Below are positions 59,905 through 64,000 of a stretch of DNA of 64,000 bases, piece after piece (positions within the stretch are counted from its first letter, which is position 1; each line of letters begins with the position of its first letter). Source of the DNA: a virus; the IMG/VR virus record IMGVR_UViG_3300031997_000007, positions 1 through 64,000 of that record, one strand, 5' to 3'. The notes below the pieces were generated by a model. It had not been told where the DNA came from. It saw nothing but the letters and a program-made list of their open reading frames with translations, and searched no databases. A program made the translations under genes and the position numbers.

Positions 59905-60219
59905 TTATAGTAAATTCATTTGTAGTCTACGAGGTAAAGGTAACATAATAGTAATACCTTCAATAAATTCTGTTGTGACGTCAATTATATTGTTATATTG
60001 TAATACAAACCACATCAAATCAGCTTTTCCGTATATATCATGTGCAACAAGATATGGTTTTTGATGATATTTAGGTCCAAGAATTAACTGTACATCATCA
60101 ACACTTGTTGAAAAAATTGTACGATTCCACCACCCAACACTATCACGTAATATAACAGTTTGACCACCTACTAAATACCTTGATCTTGCACCAAGTTGTG
60201 TTGTTGCTTTTGTTGTCAT
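59905..60219 (-). CDS. 53: Baseplate wedge protein (gp53-like)
   Basis: 104 residues. RDSVGWWNRTIF, then DVQLILGPKYHQKPYLVAHDIYGKADLMWFVLQYNNIIDVTTEFIEG (cited from 43-90), a LysM-like fold typical of T4 gp53-type and other wedge proteins. It joins wedges to the hub. It is shorter than T4 gp53 (196). It lies between the lysozyme hub and the tube-cap-type gene with tight spacing. Confidence 0.78.
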   Translation of the reverse strand: MTTKATTQLGARSRYLVGGQTVILRDSVGWWNRTIFSTSVDDVQLILGPKYHQKPYLVAHDIYGKADLMWFVLQYNNIIDVTTEFIEGITIMLPLPRRLQMNLL

Positions 60220-60228
60220 TGTAGTTCC

Positions 60229-60870
60229 TTAAAATGCAGTTAACACACCGTTTCGGTATGCTATTAAATTAAATTTCTCAAATTCATTAGCTGAATGCTG
60301 CTCAGCTAATGAACAAGTAATTGATGTTATCGTCGGGAATGGTACACCTCCTAATTTATCAGTAGAGCCTCTACTAGCTGTTGGAATATAGTCAACATCG
60401 TTAGGGTAGTTTATACTTAATGATTCAATAACAACTGGAACTCTATATATCTGACCTCTACTATCAGTAGTTGCATATGCAGAGAAATATAAAGTTTCAG
60501 GAGGTGCTCCTAACCAATCTTTTAGTTCATCTTGTGCGTTAGATTCATTTAATACATTTGACGGTGTTTCTGTTGAACCAAAATATGGCATTGTCCAACC
60601 ACGTAAATATGTAACACGCTGTAAGTTAAGTCTCGCCTCAACTTGATTTCTCGATACCAATGTTATAGGTGATAAATCAAATTTACGACCTGGAGAATTT
60701 TCATACACATAATAAGTTCCAGGCATATGTACAGGGTTTAACGTTGAATAAGACACACTTTTATTTTCAGTTAACGCAGGAGAAGTATTAAATACTACTA
60801 ACCTACCGTTTCGTGGTGATTCAAGTCTAATTTTAAATTGATTTTCGTCTTTATCTACTGTTGTCGCCAT
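60229..60870 (-). CDS. Baseplate tail-tube cap/initiator-like protein (gp48/gp54 type)
   Basis: 213 residues. The mid part LVSRNQVEARLNLQRVTYLRGWTMPYFG and YRVPVVIESLSINYPNDVDYIP, then SITCSLAEQHSANEFEKFNLIAYRNGVLTAF, resembles T4-like gp48/gp54 proteins that cap the baseplate and start tube growth. Which of the two cannot be decided. An exact TATAAATA late promoter lies at 60899-60906, heading the minus-strand operon. Confidence 0.65.
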   Translation of the reverse strand: MATTVDKDENQFKIRLESPRNGRLVVFNTSPALTENKSVSYSTLNPVHMPGTYYVYENSPGRKFDLSPITLVSRNQVEARLNLQRVTYLRGWTMPYFGSTETPSNVLNESNAQDELKDWLGAPPETLYFSAYATTDSRGQIYRVPVVIESLSINYPNDVDYIPTASRGSTDKLGGVPFPTITSITCSLAEQHSANEFEKFNLIAYRNGVLTAF

Positions 60871-60898
60871 GTGTGCACTCTCTATATACCATATTATA

Positions 60899-60906
60899 TA
60901 TTTATA
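60899..60906 (-). promoter_or_regulatory. T4-type late promoter of the gp48/54-type operon
   Basis: Exact TATAAATA on the minus strand, 29 bases before the start at 60870, divergent from the gp55 promoter. Confidence 0.8.
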
Positions 60907-60916
60907 CTAAAAATAG

Positions 60917-60945
60917 TTGCAATAAAACGACACTTATATTACACT
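60917..60945 (+). promoter_or_regulatory. Possible sigma70-type promoter of gp55
   Basis: TTGCAA (60917-60922), 17-base spacer, TACACT (60940-60945). The -10 is weak, but the position 33 bases before the gp55 start is right. Confidence 0.4.
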
Positions 60946-60977
60946 ACACTAATAACATAATAAAAGGAGCTTAGCTA

Positions 60978-61517
60978 ATGTTAAAACCTGTTAAAAAAAG
61001 GAATTATCTAAATAATCATGATATGCTGATAGAAATTATTATCAGCAAATCAAAAAATCAAATGACTGATAATCTAGTAAATATGCTGATTACACTATGC
61101 GATCGATATTCAAAGAAAAGTAATTTTGCTAATTATAGCTATATTGAAGATATGAAAGCTTACGCACTATTAAACCTCTGTAAAATATGGGCGTCGTTTA
61201 ATACTGACAAATCTCAAAATCCGTTTTCTTACTATACACAATGCATAAAAAGTAGTTTTGTACAATTTTTAAATCAAGAAAAAAAACAACGACATGTACG
61301 CGATCTATTATTAATAGATCAAGGGCTTGATCCCTCTCATACGTTTCTATCAGAATATACTGATGAATATCACGGACAACAAATATATAATGATATTGTT
61401 GATCTTGATGAACAAGCTGCTCAATTAGAACATATTACACAAATTGAAAGGTTAGAATTATTAGAACGATCTGCCCATTTTGTAGATTTCGAATGCATTA
61501 TCGATGCAGAACTATAA
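60978..61517 (+). CDS. 55: Late-transcription sigma factor (gp55)
   Basis: 179 residues, T4 gp55 is 185. The start RNYLNNHDMLIEIIISKSK parallels T4 YNYVNNKELLQAII. The sigma core reads SYIEDMKAYALLNLCKIWASF, then NPFSYYTQCIKSSFVQFLNQEKKQRHV. The acidic end is needed in T4 for gp33/clamp interaction. It replaces host sigma on RNA polymerase and should read the TATAAATA octamers in this window. An AAAAGGAG ribosome site precedes the ATG. Confidence 0.92.
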   Translation: MLKPVKKRNYLNNHDMLIEIIISKSKNQMTDNLVNMLITLCDRYSKKSNFANYSYIEDMKAYALLNLCKIWASFNTDKSQNPFSYYTQCIKSSFVQFLNQEKKQRHVRDLLLIDQGLDPSHTFLSEYTDEYHGQQIYNDIVDLDEQAAQLEHITQIERLELLERSAHFVDFECIIDAEL

Positions 61518-61533
61518 CGTTTAAATTTAATTC

Positions 61534-62604
61534 ATGAAAAAATTACTTAAAGGGTTATTATTTACTGATATTCATTGGGGTAAAAAACAAAATTCAGATA
61601 ACCATAATCACAATTGCCTTGATTTTATTCATTTTATAATATATCATATAAAACAAGATGTTACAATAGACCATATTATATTCCTTGGTGACTGGTTTGA
61701 TAATCGTAATACTGTTAACGTGTCGACTCTAAATTATGCACACCTAGGTGCGAAATTATTAAATGATTTAAATCTACCTGTATTTTTTATTATTGGTAAT
61801 CATGATCTTTATACACGTGTACATCGTAAAGTGTATTCTACTATAATGTATCATAATTTAACAAACTTTCATGTTATTAATGAACCGACTATAATAAATT
61901 ATATTGGAGATGGAGCACTATTATGTCCGTTTTTATTTCATTCAGAATATAATATTCTTAATAATTATAAACATCTTCCAAATTATTATGGGCATTTTGA
62001 ATTTGAAGGTTTTGTTATAACTGGATATAATATTACTATGCAAAATGGACCTGATCATACTTTATTCTCTGAACCGAAACATATATTTTCTGGTCATTTT
62101 CATAAAAGACAAGCACATGATAATGTAATTTATATTGGAAATACCTTTCCCATGGATTATAGCGATGCTAATGATAATAATAGAGGGTTTGCAATTCATG
62201 ATCATAATACTGATGATATAACATTTACCGATTGGCCAGCTTGTCCAAAATATATCAATACAAAACTGTCTGCTATTTTAGATGGTTCTATTGTTTTAAC
62301 CCAAGGAGCTAATGTAAAATGCTATGCTGATATTGAAATTACATATGAAGAATCAATAAAATTACGTAAGTTATACAGTAAAAAACATAAATTACAAGAG
62401 TTTACTATTGAAGAACATAAAAATAATGATTATAGTGATATTGGTACAATTGCAACTGAATCGTTATTAGACGATGGTAAACCGTATAATATTGATGATA
62501 CAATTGTTATGATGTTACGTGAAATTGATACACCACAAATTGATAATAAATTATTAATTGAAATATATCAAAGTGCAGAGGTGATAAATGCTTCAATTTC
62601 TTGA
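61534..62604 (+). CDS. 47: Recombination nuclease subunit gp47 (SbcD/Mre11-like)
   Basis: 356 residues, T4 gp47 is 339. Metallophosphoesterase motifs are in order: LFTDIHWGKK, FLGDWFDNR, FIIGNHDLY, and SGHFHKRQ near 187. With gp46 it resects DNA ends for recombination-dependent replication and host DNA breakdown. It starts 16 bases after gp55 and overlaps gp46 by 17 bases. Confidence 0.95.
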   Translation: MKKLLKGLLFTDIHWGKKQNSDNHNHNCLDFIHFIIYHIKQDVTIDHIIFLGDWFDNRNTVNVSTLNYAHLGAKLLNDLNLPVFFIIGNHDLYTRVHRKVYSTIMYHNLTNFHVINEPTIINYIGDGALLCPFLFHSEYNILNNYKHLPNYYGHFEFEGFVITGYNITMQNGPDHTLFSEPKHIFSGHFHKRQAHDNVIYIGNTFPMDYSDANDNNRGFAIHDHNTDDITFTDWPACPKYINTKLSAILDGSIVLTQGANVKCYADIEITYEESIKLRKLYSKKHKLQEFTIEEHKNNDYSDIGTIATESLLDDGKPYNIDDTIVMMLREIDTPQIDNKLLIEIYQSAEVINASIS

Positions 62605-64000
62605 TTTAAATATCCGCAACTTCTTATCGTACGGTAATACTAATACTGTTATTAAGTTAAATAAAAATGGTGTTGTATTAATTGCTGGTGTTAACGGTGT
62701 AGGTAAAAGTGCGATAATACAAGCATTATTGTATGTGTTATATGATAAAACATTATCTAATTGTAAAGTTGATGAACTCATCAATAATGTTAATAAAAAG
62801 CACATGGAAGTATCAGTTACATTTTACATACCCAATATTGGATATTATAAAATATTACGTGCTCGAAAAATGAAACCAGGAGGTTCTGGGAATTATGTAA
62901 AGTTATACTTTAATAAAGATGAAACTATATTTAACGAAACACATAATGAAACATTAGATGGAAATTACAATACGGATAAAAAAATACTATCTGTTATTAA
63001 TATACCGTTTGAAATGTTTGTTCGTATAGTTGTAATATCAGCCACCAATACATCATTTTTAGATCTACCTGCAAATCATGCTGTTAGTCCATCACAGACA
63101 AGTTTTATTGAAAGATTATTTAATATGACTATATTAGCTGATAAAGCTAGTGTAATTAAGGACCTAGTTAAATCAACTGAAGATTCACTTAAAATTCAAT
63201 TAATTCAGATTCAATCAATTGAACGTGAACAACTAAGGTTGGTAGAACAAATACAAAATATTAAACAGAAAGCTGATACGTTTGATGATAATAATCAAAT
63301 AAAAATAACTGAACTTGAATCTAAATTAGCTAAAATCAATAATTTAAATCTTGATAATGAACGGGAATTGTATAATAAATCTAATGAATTAGAAGTAATT
63401 AAAAAAAAATTAATAAAACAACAAGCAACATTATCATCGTCGGTTCAAAAATATGAAAAATTACAAATAGAAAAAACTCATGAAATTAACCATCTAAACT
63501 CGAATACATGCCCGTATTGTCTACAAACATATACAAATAAAGAAAAAATTACTGAGTGTGAGATTCAAATAAAAGATTGTATTTATAATATAGCAGAATT
63601 ACTTGAGTTCATTGATGCAATCGCTATTGATATTGAAACAAATATTGTAGAACACAATAATATAATTAATCAAATAACCGTTCATAATTTGGAAGAATTA
63701 ATTGATATAAAAAATGAAAGTCAATATACAACTCAACGTGTAGAAGAATTAAAAATAGCACCTAATGTGTATTATGAACAGTATATAGAATTAAAAAAAA
63801 CATGTATTGAGGATATTGATTATACAGAAGTTAATAGGTTACGTAGATTATCTGAGCACCAACAGTTTTTATTAAAATTATTAGTTAAAAAAGATAGTTT
63901 TATTCGTAAAAAATTATTAACTGTTAATTTACAATATTTAAACGCGAGATTGCAACATTATTTAGTGGATTTAGAGTTACCATTTAAAGTGGAATTTACA
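62588..64000 (+). CDS. 46: Recombination nuclease subunit gp46 (SbcC/Rad50-like), 3' partial
   Basis: 471 codons to the right edge, all open. Start ATG 62588 after AGAGGTGATA. It begins MLQFLDLNIRNFLSYGNT, has a Walker A motif in AGVNGVGKSA near residue 35, long coiled coils from about 190, and a zinc hook CPYC near residue 307, the expected centre of the coiled coil. The C-terminal Walker B half lies outside the window. Confidence 0.95.
   Translation, partial: MLQFLDLNIRNFLSYGNTNTVIKLNKNGVVLIAGVNGVGKSAIIQALLYVLYDKTLSNCKVDELINNVNKKHMEVSVTFYIPNIGYYKILRARKMKPGGSGNYVKLYFNKDETIFNETHNETLDGNYNTDKKILSVINIPFEMFVRIVVISATNTSFLDLPANHAVSPSQTSFIERLFNMTILADKASVIKDLVKSTEDSLKIQLIQIQSIEREQLRLVEQIQNIKQKADTFDDNNQIKITELESKLAKINNLNLDNERELYNKSNELEVIKKKLIKQQATLSSSVQKYEKLQIEKTHEINHLNSNTCPYCLQTYTNKEKITECEIQIKDCIYNIAELLEFIDAIAIDIETNIVEHNNIINQITVHNLEELIDIKNESQYTTQRVEELKIAPNVYYEQYIELKKTCIEDIDYTEVNRLRRLSEHQQFLLKLLVKKDSFIRKKLLTVNLQYLNARLQHYLVDLELPFKVEFT

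Overview
The window is a 64 kb stretch of an AT-rich, T4-like contractile-tailed phage (myovirus) genome. The main markers are a gp23-type major capsid protein, gp22 scaffold, gp21 prohead protease, gp20 portal, several baseplate proteins (gp25, gp6, gp26, gp53 and gp48/54 types plus a gp5-type spike), a gp43-type family B DNA polymerase, an Rnh-type 5' nuclease, the gp55 late sigma factor and gp47/gp46. T4-type late promoters (TATAAATA, also GATAAATA and CATAAATA) precede many structural genes. Host-type -35/-10 promoters precede the HNH genes, replication genes and small-protein genes. The host cannot be told from the sequence. Both window edges cut genes.

Layout. 1-1538: two tandem paralogues with a capsid-targeting-like N-terminus. 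1531-2670: free-standing HNH endonuclease. 2817-21143 (mostly minus): head block of capsid protein, scaffold, a cluster of about ten small genes (seven are paralogues of one repeat family), prohead protease, lipoprotein, acidic core protein, intein-containing portal and a large tape-measure-like protein; a plus-strand gp26-type hub gene and a minus-strand MGME1-like nuclease also lie here. 21296-46015 (plus): retropepsin-like protease, 2OG-oxygenase-like protein, spike, baseplate wedge genes, a 2988-residue structural protein, tail fibre genes and several proteins carrying one shared small module. 46047-46759: a promoter-to-terminator array of seven very small Trp/Pro-rich ORFs. 46843-48601: six tRNA genes, one tRNA remnant and an HNH gene. 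48674-52584: accessory genes, lysis candidates, 5' nuclease and a GIY-YIG-like protein. 52595-60870 (minus): probable sliding clamp, intein-containing DNA polymerase, DsbA-like protein, and hub/baseplate proteins including one with a tail lysozyme domain. 60978-64000 (plus): gp55, gp47 and a partial gp46.

How the genes work together. gp55 (with DsbA-like and clamp proteins) would direct late transcription from the octamer promoters. gp20, gp21, gp22, gp23 and the acidic core protein build and mature the prohead. At least five other proteins start with a short MKFSxYIxxxE-like leader or an LLTE site resembling T4 internal-protein targeting signals, so they may be packaged and cleaved by gp21. 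The lysozyme activity that T4 places in the gp5 spike appears here as a domain of a separate hub protein. Selfish elements are dense: two inteins with different nuclease types, two HNH genes and one GIY-YIG-like gene.

The best candidates for something undescribed are the Trp/Pro-rich micro-ORF array, the seven-member repeat family inside the head cluster, the predicted -1 frameshift in the gp26-type gene, and the group of leader-bearing putative capsid cargo proteins. All calls come from reading the sequence and family knowledge; no database search was run.
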